Shown here in pieces: positions 28,501 to 36,674 of a stretch of DNA of 64,000 nt (the first letter of the stretch is position 1; every line of letters begins with the position of its first letter). The DNA comes from Paracoccus tibetensis (GTDB lineage: Bacteria; Pseudomonadota; Alphaproteobacteria; Rhodobacterales; Rhodobacteraceae). The translations under genes were made by a program, and so were the position numbers. The notes below the pieces were generated by a model. The model saw only the letters and a program-made list of their open reading frames with translations. It ran no database searches and was not told the DNA's origin. The stretch lies in assembly GCF_900102505.1 (NCBI RefSeq), contig NZ_FMVT01000005.1, positions 273,270 through 337,269 on the forward strand, written 5' to 3'.

Positions 28501-30211
28501 CACGCTGATGCTGCACAGCTACCTGGCCGACACGCGCGAGGCGGCGATGGAGGCCGCGCGCGAGCCGATGAAGGACTACCTGCGGGCCGCGGCCGGGCTG
28601 GTCAAGCAATATGCCTGGGCGTTCCCGGCCTTCAAGAAGCCCGCGGGCGTTACCGACCCGATGGCCATCGACCTGTCCACCCTCTCCGAGGACGAGCTGG
28701 AGGGAATCCTCGAATTCGCCTTCCTGCGCTACTTCAACGACAGCGGCCTCTTCGGCACGGTGGACGAGGCCGAGGAACGGATCCGCGCGCTGCGCGCCAT
28801 CGGCGTGGGCGAGATCGCCTGCCTCATCGACTACGGCATCCCCTCGGACATGGTGCTGGAGGGGCTGGAGCGGCTGGCCGCGCTGCATGACCGGGTGAAC
28901 CCCCTCGTGCAGGAGACGGGCGATTACGGCATCGCCGCGCAGATCCGGCGCCACGGCGTGACGCACCTGCAGGCGACGCCGTCGATGGCGCGGCTGCTGC
29001 TGGAGGACGCGCCCTCGCGCGCGGCGCTGGCACAGTTGAAGCTCGTCGCCCTCGGCGGCGAGGCGCTGAGCCCGGGCCTGCTGGCGGACCTGCGGGCGGC
29101 AAGCGGGGCGCGGGTGCTGAACATGTACGGCCCGACCGAGACGACGATCTGGTCGGCGGTGGCCGATCTTGGCACCAGCGGCGAGGATGTCTGGCTGGGC
29201 GATCCCATCGCCGGCACCAGCCTCGAGCTGCGCGACGCGGCAGGCCAGCCCGTCGCGGACGGCATCGCCGGAGAGCTGTGGATCGGCGGCGCGGGTGTCA
29301 CCCGCGGCTACTGGCAGCGCGAAGCCCAGACCGCCACGGCCTTCCCCGAGCGGCCGGAGGGGCGGCGCTACCGCACGGGCGATCTCTGCCGGTGGGACAG
29401 CACGGGGCGGCTGCGCTTCCTCGGCCGGGTGGACCAGCAGGTGAAGCTGCGCGGCTACCGGATCGAGCTGGGCGAGATCGAGGCCCGCCTCGCCCGCCTC
29501 CCCGGCGTCCGCGAAGTCGCCGTGGTCGCGCAGGCGCAGGGCGCAGGCGAGCGGCAGCTGGCCGGCTTCGTGACCGGCGAGAACCTGGACGGTACGGCGC
29601 TGCGCACGGCGCTGTCGCGGGATCTGCCGGATTTCATGGTGCCGCTGCGGATCACGGTCCTCCAGGCGATGCCGCTGACGCCCAACCGCAAGATCGACCG
29701 CAAGGCGCTGGCCGCGGGCGATCCGGCGGTGGTGCCGCGGACCGCGCCGGCCAAGCCCGCAGCTGCGCCTGCTCCGAAGGCCGCCGCACCTGCGCCGGCC
29801 GCCCCTGCACCGGCGGCGCCGGCCGCGGCAGGCGATCTGCAGGACCGCATCGGTCAGGTCATGGCGCGCATCCTCGGGCTGCCGGCGGTGCAGCCGGGCG
29901 ACAACTTCTTCGAGCTGGGCGGCCATTCGCTGCTGGCCGTGCAGCTGCACCGCACGATCCGCGACGAATTGGGCGTCACCCGCAGCTCGATCACGGACAT
30001 CTTCCGCTTCCCGGTGATGCGCGATCTGGCCGCCCATCTGGGCCGCGACCGCCAGCCTGCGGCACCCGCACCCGCACCGGCACCGGCCGTCGCCTCGCCG
30101 GAAGCGCCTGCCCCCACGGCCGAGCCGGCCTCGGCCGGACCCGCCCGCGACCTGATGGCCGAGCGGCGGGCACTGCGCGCCAGGCTGAGGCCGCAAGGCA
30201 CGACGCAGTGA
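25562..30211 (+). CDS. Formyltransferase - (partial C) - adenylation interrupted by luciferase-like monooxygenase - PCP
   Basis: 1549 residues starting at GTG. Residues 1 to about 310 resemble methionyl-tRNA formyltransferase, with the catalytic triad N82, H84 and D120 and a C-terminal OB-like part. A stretch of about 200 residues resembles the back half of a condensation domain. The A domain opens near 526 (TSGSTGTPKGV, then SFDISVLEIFW). It breaks near 757 for about 345 residues of FMN-dependent luciferase-like monooxygenase (SLYYWGNDD, ERHFHAFGG, APLHHPARIAEEW, GRAGIAFASGW). It resumes near 1119 (VTHLQATPSMARLL, MYGPTETTIW, PNRKIDRKAL). This is the MupA/Atu3671-type insertion. The by-eye code D-I-L-Q-V-L-M-I-W is closest to glycine-type codes. 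The PCP serine is about S1456 (LGGHSL). An Ala/Pro-rich linker and a basic tail follow. There is no release domain. Confidence 0.9.
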   Translation: MNRLEFALIGNASLALEAARIIVGRGHSLTSFTVRDPALAAAARAQGLPVGEPAACDYLLSVANLHLVPDAVLALAWRGAVNFHDGPLPERAGLNAPVWALLDGAAEHAITWHRIAGGVDEGPVLLRVPVPVAADDTALTLNARCWEAAQRSLPDLIEMLEQGRDAGQPQPHAPLRQHMRADRPAAAGMLDLTRDAESQARLVRALDHGPYWNPMLRPRLLTPAGKVLLVGMAEPAARPAGAEGAAPGTVLEAGEDRLLIACAGGALELGGLTGQDGQPCPHGLTAGDVIPAPPREPALDETIRRAGKDETHWRARLARLAPLVIPEAAAPKAASDWTRARIVLPRPQAPGQILAAVTGALARMTGSGAFDIALSPPLPAVARPHLLGFQPLSVETEGETLAALAETLARDLAAAAARGPIMADLVARAPELSRPGVPGLALAADPADAPAGAALCLSLPETPEAEVALWWDRARLPEGAVTALTRIAEALAAADPALPLAEAPTLADGQNPRVARNDEGPGEGAPATIHEAFAAAAAARPDATALVFRDESLSYAQLDARAGRLARQLAAMGVGPGDSVGLFARRGLGLVIGALAILKAGGAYVPLDPDYPAERLAHYVSDSGAQVVLADPAIAARLPAHGARLLMLDAAGPEAEPRAASGSDLAYLIYTSGSTGTPKGVMVEHRNVINFFAGMDRSLASPEPQTWLAVTSLSFDISVLEIFWTLTRGWKVVIAGDLLASDEAEAAAGPARRQGTQMSLYYWGNDDGAGPRKYEMLLEGAKLAARHGFAAVWTPERHFHAFGGPYPNPSVTGAAVAAVAPGIGVRAGSCVAPLHHPARIAEEWAVIDNLTNGRAGIAFASGWQPDDFVLRPGNTPPANKPAMLDAIDQVRRLWKGEAVGFPRGDGSIHKVVTQPRPVSAELPVWVTTAGNPQTWREAGKLGANVLTHLLGQSIDDIKARIPDYHAALREAGHDPAHFTVTLMLHSYLADTREAAMEAAREPMKDYLRAAAGLVKQYAWAFPAFKKPAGVTDPMAIDLSTLSEDELEGILEFAFLRYFNDSGLFGTVDEAEERIRALRAIGVGEIACLIDYGIPSDMVLEGLERLAALHDRVNPLVQETGDYGIAAQIRRHGVTHLQATPSMARLLLEDAPSRAALAQLKLVALGGEALSPGLLADLRAASGARVLNMYGPTETTIWSAVADLGTSGEDVWLGDPIAGTSLELRDAAGQPVADGIAGELWIGGAGVTRGYWQREAQTATAFPERPEGRRYRTGDLCRWDSTGRLRFLGRVDQQVKLRGYRIELGEIEARLARLPGVREVAVVAQAQGAGERQLAGFVTGENLDGTALRTALSRDLPDFMVPLRITVLQAMPLTPNRKIDRKALAAGDPAVVPRTAPAKPAAAPAPKAAAPAPAAPAPAAPAAAGDLQDRIGQVMARILGLPAVQPGDNFFELGGHSLLAVQLHRTIRDELGVTRSSITDIFRFPVMRDLAAHLGRDRQPAAPAPAPAPAVASPEAPAPTAEPASAGPARDLMAERRALRARLRPQGTTQ

Positions 30212-30873
30212 TTGGCGGCGCCCTGAGGGCGCTGCTACCGGCGGGGGTGGGTCTGGGGTTGCAGCCGCTGGACGTCCCCGCCCCGCCGCTCTGGCCGGGC
30301 GAGGCCGAGGCGGTGCGGCGCGCCGTGCCGGCCCGGCAGCGCGAGTTCGCCGCCGGCCGCGCCGCCGCCCGAGTCGCCCTTCGGGACGCGGGTCTGCCCG
30401 CGGCGTCCCTGCCCGTCGGACCGGATCGGGCGCCGCTCTGGCCGGCCGGCATCTGCGGCAGCATCAGCCATGGCGGCACCCTTGCCGCGGCGCTGGCGGC
30501 GCGCAAAAGCGACTGGCCGTCGCTTGGCCTCGACCTCGAGCCGGCGCTGCCGCTGGAGGAGGAGCTTGCCGGGCTGGTGCGCGCGCCGGGTGACGACGAT
30601 GGCGGCGTGCTGCCGCCTGCGCTGGCGGCCAAGCTGATCTTCAGCGCCAAGGAGGCCGCCTTCAAGGCGCAATTCCCGCTGACCGGCCTCTGGCTGGACT
30701 ACACCGAGGTCGCGCTGCGCCTTGCGCCGCAGGGTTTCACGCTGACGCTTGGCAGGGCGACCCTCCACGGCCGCTGGACGCTGGCAGAGGGGCTTTTTGC
30801 GACGGTGCTGGTGATCGGCGCGGCCGAGGCCCGAGCCTTGCCGGCGCGGACGGCTCAGCTGCCGCCGGTATAG
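30208..30873 (+). CDS. Sfp/EntD-type 4'-phosphopantetheinyl transferase
   Basis: 221 residues. It converts apo carrier proteins to holo form by attaching phosphopantetheine from CoA. The family motifs are present: GSISHGG, LGLDLEPALP (the metal-binding GxDxE) and FSAKEAAFKA. Its GTG start overlaps the NRPS stop (GTGA), so it is coupled to that gene and clearly dedicated to the three carrier-protein enzymes of the locus. The last 19 bases overlap the convergent SGNH gene. Confidence 0.9.
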   Translation: MIGGALRALLPAGVGLGLQPLDVPAPPLWPGEAEAVRRAVPARQREFAAGRAAARVALRDAGLPAASLPVGPDRAPLWPAGICGSISHGGTLAAALAARKSDWPSLGLDLEPALPLEEELAGLVRAPGDDDGGVLPPALAAKLIFSAKEAAFKAQFPLTGLWLDYTEVALRLAPQGFTLTLGRATLHGRWTLAEGLFATVLVIGAAEARALPARTAQLPPV

Positions 30874-31790
30874 CCGGCATCGGGATAGTCCAGCAGCACC
30901 TCGTGCACCAGCTCCTTCATCCAGTCAGCCGTCGCCGCGTCGAGCGGTCCCATGCCCCCGATGCGCGCGGGCACCATGCGCGGGTCGCGGTTGTAGATCA
31001 CGCCGAAATGGGCCAGCGCGATGAGGTAGGCCCCGGTCTCGTTGATGTGGATGTTGTCGCTGAAGAGATCCTCGATCCGCGTCAGCCCCGGCGCCTCCCC
31101 CGCCGCGATGGCATCATAGACGGCGGCCATGATCAGCGGGCCCGGAATGACGAGCATGGGCGACGAGCCCTCGGGACGGTTCGCGTTCACATGGTCGGCG
31201 ATCTGCTGCCAGCGCGCCATCTCCAGCGGCAGGCGCTCGCGGAAGGGGACATGCGCCTCGGGATCGTTGAACAGGTTCTCGGCATCGGGGCCGCTGGCGA
31301 CGTCGATCCACGAGGCGTAGAGGATCGTCTCGGCACCTTCGCCGCCGCGCCCCCGGCTCCAGCTGTTCTCGAAGTAGCGCAGGGCATAGCCTTCGGAATC
31401 GTGCCACGGCAGCGTGTTTGCCAATGACACCCGCTCGGTCACGACCAGCACGTCGTAATCGGCAATGTCGCGCCGCGCGTCCGCATCCGCCGGATCCAGC
31501 CCGTCCTCCCACCGGATCTGCATCGGGCTGCCGGGAATGGTCGACTTGGTGATGGGCAGCGGGCGCGAGGCCGGCATCCCGAGGCCGGTCAGGAAGGCGT
31601 TCAGCATCGGCACGATCGGATCGGTCAGGGAATGGCCCGACTGGATGACGCGCAGGGCGAAGATGTCGTCGGTCCCGTCGGCCGCCTCGGCCCGAAGGCC
31701 CGGCGCCAGAAGCGCGGCCGCAGCGGCGGCGCCGAGGAAGGCGCGGCGCCCGAGCCGCCAGCGCGTTTGGTCGATCCTGGTTCTGCTCAT
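30855..31790 (-). CDS. Tat-exported SGNH-hydrolase-like protein
   Basis: 311 residues with a twin-arginine signal (GRRAFLGAAAAAALLAP, AEA cleavage). SGNH features are a nucleophile block VIQSGHSLTDPI with Ser in GHSL and a C-terminal DNIHINETGAY, which provides the Asp-x-x-His dyad. Such proteins are periplasmic esterases or acyltransferases in polysaccharide modification. A paralogue is encoded divergently 143 bases away. It could remove or transfer the acyl group made by the PKS/NRPS. That role is inferred from location and fold only. Confidence 0.72.
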   Translation of the reverse strand: MSRTRIDQTRWRLGRRAFLGAAAAAALLAPGLRAEAADGTDDIFALRVIQSGHSLTDPIVPMLNAFLTGLGMPASRPLPITKSTIPGSPMQIRWEDGLDPADADARRDIADYDVLVVTERVSLANTLPWHDSEGYALRYFENSWSRGRGGEGAETILYASWIDVASGPDAENLFNDPEAHVPFRERLPLEMARWQQIADHVNANRPEGSSPMLVIPGPLIMAAVYDAIAAGEAPGLTRIEDLFSDNIHINETGAYLIALAHFGVIYNRDPRMVPARIGGMGPLDAATADWMKELVHEVLLDYPDAGYTGGS

Positions 31791-31933
31791 GCCTGTCCCC
31801 TTTTTTGCGTGGCGCGGAGTCTTGTCCGGTCGGGCCGGACGATCAAGGGGATTCGCAGCTGTCGTTTCGGACGGGGTGAACCGCCTTTTGATTCTTGCTA
31901 CATGTCTGCACGAACTGCGGAAGGGTGCGGGAC

Positions 31934-32893
31934 ATGAATCGACGACTGGCCATCGGGGGACTTCTTCTTGCCGCGGGCGGCGCGGCCGCAGCGGCCTTCG
32001 GCTGGCGCCGCCAGCGCGGCAACCGGATGCCGGACAGCCTGGTTTTGGCGCCGCGCCCGGTGCTGGCGCCCCCGGCCGACGTCCGCGCGGTCTTCCACCT
32101 CGGCCACAGCCTTGTCGGACCGAACATGCCGGCGATGCTGGCGCAGCTGGGCGGTCACGCCTATGCCAGCCAGCTGGGCTGGGGCACGCCCCTCAAGGCG
32201 CATTGGGAGGAGGGCGAGGCGCTTGCCGGCTACGAGCTGCACGCCAGCCCCGGTCTCAGCCCCGCCCCGGCCCGCGAGGCCTTGGCGTCGGGCGGCTTCG
32301 ACACGCTGGTGCTGACCGAGATGGTCGAGATCCGCGACGCGATCCGCTACTTCGACAGCTCCGACTACCTGGCCCGATGGGTCGCGCTGGCCCGCGAGGG
32401 CAATCCGCAGCTGCGGGTCTATCTTTACGAGACATGGCACCGGCTGGACGATGCGGATGGCTGGCTCGAGCGGATCGAGGCCGACCTGGACGAGAACTGG
32501 CTGGGCCGTCTCATCGCCCCCGCCGAGGCCGCCGGCGCGACGGGCACGATCTACCTGATCCCGGGGGGCCAGGCGATAGCGGCGGTCGCCCGTGCGGCCG
32601 AGGCCGGCGAGCTGCCGGGCCTCACCTCGCGCGAGGACCTCTTTGCCCGCGACGATGCGGGCGGCGTGGACATGATCCACATCAACGACCTCGGGGCTTA
32701 TGTCGTCGCGCTGGCGCATGACGCGGTGATCTACCAGCGCAGCCCCGTCGGCCTGCCGCATCAGCTGACGCGCGCCGACGGCAGCCCGGCCGATGCCCTG
32801 GAGCCGGAAGCCGCCCGCCGCGTCCAGGAGATCGTCCGCGACATCGTCCAGCGCCTGCCGCAGACGGGGGTCGCGCCCGATCGGCTGGCATGA
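31934..32893 (+). CDS. SGNH-hydrolase-like protein with N-terminal signal or anchor
   Basis: 319 residues. The N-terminus has two basic residues and a hydrophobic run (LAIGGLLLAAGGAAAAAF), acting as signal or membrane anchor. The nucleophile block is VFHLGHSLVGPN and the dyad is in DMIHINDLGAYVVALAH, the same two motifs as the divergent neighbour, so the pair are paralogues. GGAAGGG precedes the ATG by eight bases. Likely a periplasmic esterase or acyltransferase acting on the exopolysaccharide; substrate unknown. Confidence 0.72.
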   Translation: MNRRLAIGGLLLAAGGAAAAAFGWRRQRGNRMPDSLVLAPRPVLAPPADVRAVFHLGHSLVGPNMPAMLAQLGGHAYASQLGWGTPLKAHWEEGEALAGYELHASPGLSPAPAREALASGGFDTLVLTEMVEIRDAIRYFDSSDYLARWVALAREGNPQLRVYLYETWHRLDDADGWLERIEADLDENWLGRLIAPAEAAGATGTIYLIPGGQAIAAVARAAEAGELPGLTSREDLFARDDAGGVDMIHINDLGAYVVALAHDAVIYQRSPVGLPHQLTRADGSPADALEPEAARRVQEIVRDIVQRLPQTGVAPDRLA

Positions 32894-33013
32894 TCCCGCC
32901 GCTTCGCAGGCAGGGCAGGATTCCCGCCGGCGACTGAACCGGCTCGGCTTGCAGGTCCGGCCGGCTTATGCGCAAGAAAGGCCCGTGTCGCCATTTTTCC
33001 GAGTAACAACAAC

Positions 33014-34285
33014 ATGACAGCAACGCGTCCCCGAGTCCTCGCAATCGCCGAAGCGGCCAACCCGGAATGGGTCTCGGTCCCGCTGGTCGGCTGGTCCATG
33101 GCCTCGGCCCTGCGCGCGCATGCCGATGTCCATATCGTCACCCAGACCCGCAACCGCGACGCCTTCCTGCGCGCGGGCCTGATCGAGGGGCAGGACTTCA
33201 CCGCCATCGACAGCGAGGCGGTTGCCGCGCCCCTCTACCGCCTCGCCAGCCTCCTGCGCATGGGCGAGGGGAAGGGCTGGACCATGGTCACCGCCATCTC
33301 GGCGCTGGCCTATCCCTATTTCGAGCGCCAGGTCTGGCGCCAGTTCGGCGCCCGCATCAAGGCCGGCGAGTTCGACATCGTCCATCGCATCACGCCGCTT
33401 TCGCCGACCATCGCCTCGTCGCTGGCGCCCAAGGTCGCGGCGGCGGGCGTTCCCTTCGTCCTCGGCCCGCTCAACGGCGGCGTTCCCTGGCCCAAGGGCT
33501 TCGACAGCGAGCGGCGGCGCGAGCGTGAATGGCTGTCCTACATCCGCGACGCCTACCGGCTGAACCCGGCACATCGCCGGATGCTGCGCGCCGCCAGCCT
33601 GATCCTTGCCGGCTCGCGCCACACGGCCAGCGAGATCCCGGCCCGTCACCAGCACAAGGTCCGGCTGCTGCCCGAGAACGGCATCGACCCGTCCCGCTTC
33701 AACCTGACGGCGGCGCAATCCCCGGACGGTCCGCTGCGCGGCTGCTTCCTCGGCCGGCTCGTGCCCTACAAGGGGCCGGACATGCTGCTGACGGCGGCGG
33801 CGCCCCTTCTGCGCGACGGCCGGCTTGTGCTGGACATCGTCGGCGAGGGCCCCATGCGCGGCGCGCTGGAGGCGCTGGCGGCCGAGCTTGGCGTCACCGA
33901 GGCGGTCCGCTTCCACGGCAAGCTGCCCCATCACGAGGTGCAGCAGGTGCTCGTGCAGGCGCATCTGCTGACCTTCCCCTCGATCCGCGAATTCGGCGGC
34001 GGCGTGGTGCTGGAGGCGATGGCGCTTGGCGTCGTCCCGCTGGTGGTCGATTATGCCGGCCCCGCCGATCTGGTGACGCCGGAGACGGGCCGCATGATCC
34101 CCCTCGGCACCCGCCCCGAGATCATCGCTGCCTTGGCCCGGCAGCTCGAGGCACTGGCACAAGACCGCACACCGCTGGTCCCCATGGCTGCCGCAGCCCG
34201 GCGGCGGGTCACGGAAAGCTTCACCTGGGACAACAAGGCCGCGCAGTTGGTCGAGATGTACCGTGCGCTGATGGTGCCGACGTGA
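33014..34285 (+). CDS. GT4 family glycosyltransferase (EPS)
   Basis: 423 residues of GT-B fold. Visible landmarks are FDIVHRITPLSPTI and VLGPLNGGVPWPKGF in the acceptor half. The donor half has CFLGRLVPYKGPDMLL, VGEGPMRGALE and FPSIREFGGGVVLEAMALG, which carries the EX7E glutamates. It follows the second SGNH gene by 120 bases and has only a weak ribosome site. It appears to be the last gene of the EPS locus; the 130 bases after it hold no gene that I can see. Confidence 0.87.
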   Translation: MTATRPRVLAIAEAANPEWVSVPLVGWSMASALRAHADVHIVTQTRNRDAFLRAGLIEGQDFTAIDSEAVAAPLYRLASLLRMGEGKGWTMVTAISALAYPYFERQVWRQFGARIKAGEFDIVHRITPLSPTIASSLAPKVAAAGVPFVLGPLNGGVPWPKGFDSERRREREWLSYIRDAYRLNPAHRRMLRAASLILAGSRHTASEIPARHQHKVRLLPENGIDPSRFNLTAAQSPDGPLRGCFLGRLVPYKGPDMLLTAAAPLLRDGRLVLDIVGEGPMRGALEALAAELGVTEAVRFHGKLPHHEVQQVLVQAHLLTFPSIREFGGGVVLEAMALGVVPLVVDYAGPADLVTPETGRMIPLGTRPEIIAALARQLEALAQDRTPLVPMAAAARRRVTESFTWDNKAAQLVEMYRALMVPT

Positions 34286-34417
34286 GCCTCGCGCGTTCTC
34301 GATCAGGAACAGCCTGCCACTCCGGCGCCGGCGGATCGTGCCGTCTGGATCGACGCGGACTTCAAGCAGCCGCTGAGTGAAACACGTGACTGGCAGTGGT
34401 TCCAGCCACGCTTGAGG

Positions 34418-34744
34418 TCACGGCTTTGGCAGGTAGGGAATGGCACCTGCAATGTCGCTGTCGTCGATCACCCGGAAATGGCTCACCGAGCCGTCCTTCC
34501 GCGCCTGTCCGAAAGGGGCGTATTCCGGATCCTTGGCGAAGGCATGAGCCGAGGCGCGATCGGGAAACTGGATCAGCGCGATCAGTGTTTCGTCCGTCGC
34601 ACTGCCCTCCAGCGTCTCGATATTGCCGCTCCGGGACAGGTAGCGCCCGCCATGCTTTGCAGCGATCTCATGAACCTTTGCAGCATAATCCGGCACCCAC
34701 GCGTCGTCCGTGACCTTCACCTCGGCAATCAGGAATGCAGTCAT
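34418..34744 (-). CDS. DUF1330 family small protein
   Basis: 108 residues starting MTAFLIAEVKVTD, with GGAGG upstream; a longer open frame to 34765 lacks support. The ferredoxin-like ABM fold is suggested by YAAKVHEIAAKHGGRYLSR and the terminal LIQFPDRASAHAFAKDPEY block, the standard DUF1330 pattern. The function of the family is unknown. It is probably a single-gene unit. Confidence 0.85.
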   Translation of the reverse strand: MTAFLIAEVKVTDDAWVPDYAAKVHEIAAKHGGRYLSRSGNIETLEGSATDETLIALIQFPDRASAHAFAKDPEYAPFGQARKDGSVSHFRVIDDSDIAGAIPYLPKP

Positions 34745-34928
34745 GTCTCGCCCTCCCACAGACAATCTGCCGGCAGCATAGCGGCATCATCTATTCCCGG
34801 GCAATCCATCACCCTGCCGAACGGCATAGCCCTGCCCGACTGTCCGCCTCTCGTGATGGTGGCCGCGCTCGCGCCCTGCGTTCCGCCGGCGATCAGCGCG
34901 CTTGCCTCTCAGCGTCGGGCAACCGGCA

Positions 34929-35249
34929 TCATCCGATCTCCAAACCGGAGATGCGGTCACCCTCCAGCCCGAAGGTGAAGCTCAGCACGGCGGGGCTGCC
35001 GGGAAAGTCGCCGGTCACGATTGCCCGAACGACCGTCTTGTCGCCGGTCTGCGCGATGTTGATCGGCTCGGCGTGGTGGCGGTATTTGGCCTTGGCGGCC
35101 AGCCACCACGCGCGGATCGCCTGAGAACCGCGATGGACCTGGCCTTCGTCATGGACAACGGCAGTCGGGCCGAAGACGGCGGCAAGGGCGTTGCCGTCCT
35201 GCGGCGCGCGGGCGGTGAAATAGGTTTGGATGGGGCGGGGCAGCTGCAT
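34929..35249 (-). CDS. NTF2/SnoaL-like small protein
   Basis: 106 residues with the cone-shaped NTF2-like pattern: an N-terminal helix [20 protein letters not shown], then [20 protein letters not shown], and the strand [35 protein letters not shown]. Family members include isomerases, lyases and many of unknown role. It is transcribed away from a LysR-type regulator 95 bases off, so it is that regulator's likely target. Confidence 0.82.
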   Translation of the reverse strand: MQLPRPIQTYFTARAPQDGNALAAVFGPTAVVHDEGQVHRGSQAIRAWWLAAKAKYRHHAEPINIAQTGDKTVVRAIVTGDFPGSPAVLSFTFGLEGDRISGLEIG

Positions 35250-35344
35250 GTCTAGGTCCTTTCGCTACGGATAGGATCAACATAGCGCTGGACCGGCATG
35301 CGGATAATCAGGATAAAGCAGCATCTTTCGGTGACAGGATCGGG

Positions 35345-36256
35345 ATGACGGATCAGGGGCTGACGCGGTTGGAGGCGGTGCTGGCCATCGCCCGGCGCGG
35401 ATCGTTCCGGGCGGCGGCGCTGGATCTGGGCATGTCGACCACCGCGCTGTCGCATAGCATCGCGCGGCTGGAGGCCAGCCTCGGCGTGCGCTTGTTCAAC
35501 CGCACCACCCGCAGCGTGTCGCTGAGCGATGCCGGCCGCGCCTTCGTCGCGCGCATCTCCCCCGCCGTCGCCGAGATCCGCGGGGCGATGGAGATGGTGC
35601 AGTCGCAACGGCTGACGCCCTCGGGCCTGCTGCGGATCAACGCCTCGGTGCAGGCGGGACGCGAGATCGCGCCGCTGGTCCTGGCCTTCCTTCGCCGTTT
35701 TCCGCAGATGCAGGTGGACCTGGTGACCGAGGGGCGGCTGGTCGACATCGTGGCCGAGGGGTTCGACCTGGGCCTCCGCCCTGCCGAGCTGGTGCCTCGC
35801 GACATGATCGCGCTCCCCCTGGGAAAGCCGCAGCGCCATGCCGTGGTCGCATCGCCCGCCTGGCTGGCAGCTCATGGCACACCCCTGACCCCGGCCGATC
35901 TGCCGTTGCACCAGTGCATCCGCGTGCGCCTGCCGAACGGCGCGCTGTTCCGCTGGTCATTCGACCGCGCCGGCGAGACGGTCCAGGTCGAGGCGCAAGG
36001 CCGCCTGACCATCGACGAGGCCGCCATCGCCCGCGCCGCCGTGCTGGACGGCGCCGGCATCGGGTTCTTCATCGAGCAGGACGTGGCAGATGACATCGCC
36101 GCCGGTCGGCTGGTCCGCCTGCTGGAGGACTGGACTCCGCCCAGGCCGGGCTTCAGCCTGTACTACCCCGGCAGACGCAACCCGTCGGCGGGGTTCAAGG
36201 CGTTTCTCGCAATGGTGCGAGAAGGGGCTGGCCAGGGTGTGGAGGACAACAACTGA
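35345..36256 (+). CDS. LysR family transcriptional regulator
   Basis: 303 residues. The N-terminal winged helix shows [47 protein letters not shown], the standard LysR DNA-binding block. The effector domain (about 90-300) contains [21 protein letters not shown] and [13 protein letters not shown], as in the AaeR/DsdC-like subgroup that controls adjacent oxidoreductase or NTF2-like genes. It is divergent from the NTF2-like gene, and the 95-base spacer should hold its operator. Confidence 0.9.
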   Translation: MTDQGLTRLEAVLAIARRGSFRAAALDLGMSTTALSHSIARLEASLGVRLFNRTTRSVSLSDAGRAFVARISPAVAEIRGAMEMVQSQRLTPSGLLRINASVQAGREIAPLVLAFLRRFPQMQVDLVTEGRLVDIVAEGFDLGLRPAELVPRDMIALPLGKPQRHAVVASPAWLAAHGTPLTPADLPLHQCIRVRLPNGALFRWSFDRAGETVQVEAQGRLTIDEAAIARAAVLDGAGIGFFIEQDVADDIAAGRLVRLLEDWTPPRPGFSLYYPGRRNPSAGFKAFLAMVREGAGQGVEDNN

Positions 36257-36674
36257 GCGCGGGGACGGCCACTGTCATGGATGTGGCGACAGCGTCAGAG
36301 GCGCGGAACACGGGTCCAGTCCTCGACCCCCTGAACGTCCGTTCTAGCGGAAAGGCTGACGCCCGGACGTCCTGCTGCGGCCCCTAGGATCGAGCCTCGG
36401 CACCTGCTGCCAAGGGGGTGACGCGCCTCGAGACGACGCCCCATATTAGCTTCATCAGCATCTTGTATCGCTCGGCCCCCCGCTCCATCTTCCAGTCGCG
36501 GGCCGGGCCCCTCTGGCAACATGGTGTTGCGATGTCGGACCGCATCGAGCGTGCTCGATGCTGGCCCCCTGCGACCAGTGACGGCATGCGCCAGCTGGAT
36601 CGGATATCTCATGCGACCTGAACTGACCTTCCTTCGCCGCCCGCGCCCGGCCACAGTCTTCGCCGGGTGCTGAC
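36257..36674. other. 418-base stretch without a convincing gene
   Basis: Short frames exist on both strands, but none has a ribosome site together with recognisable sequence. The last 60 bases before 36675 should include the promoter of the antiporter gene. I see no element ends or repeats here. Confidence 0.5.

Noticed and set aside
25304..30196. 1630-codon open frame antisense to the formyltransferase-NRPS
   Set aside because: Same shadow effect; no domain recognised.
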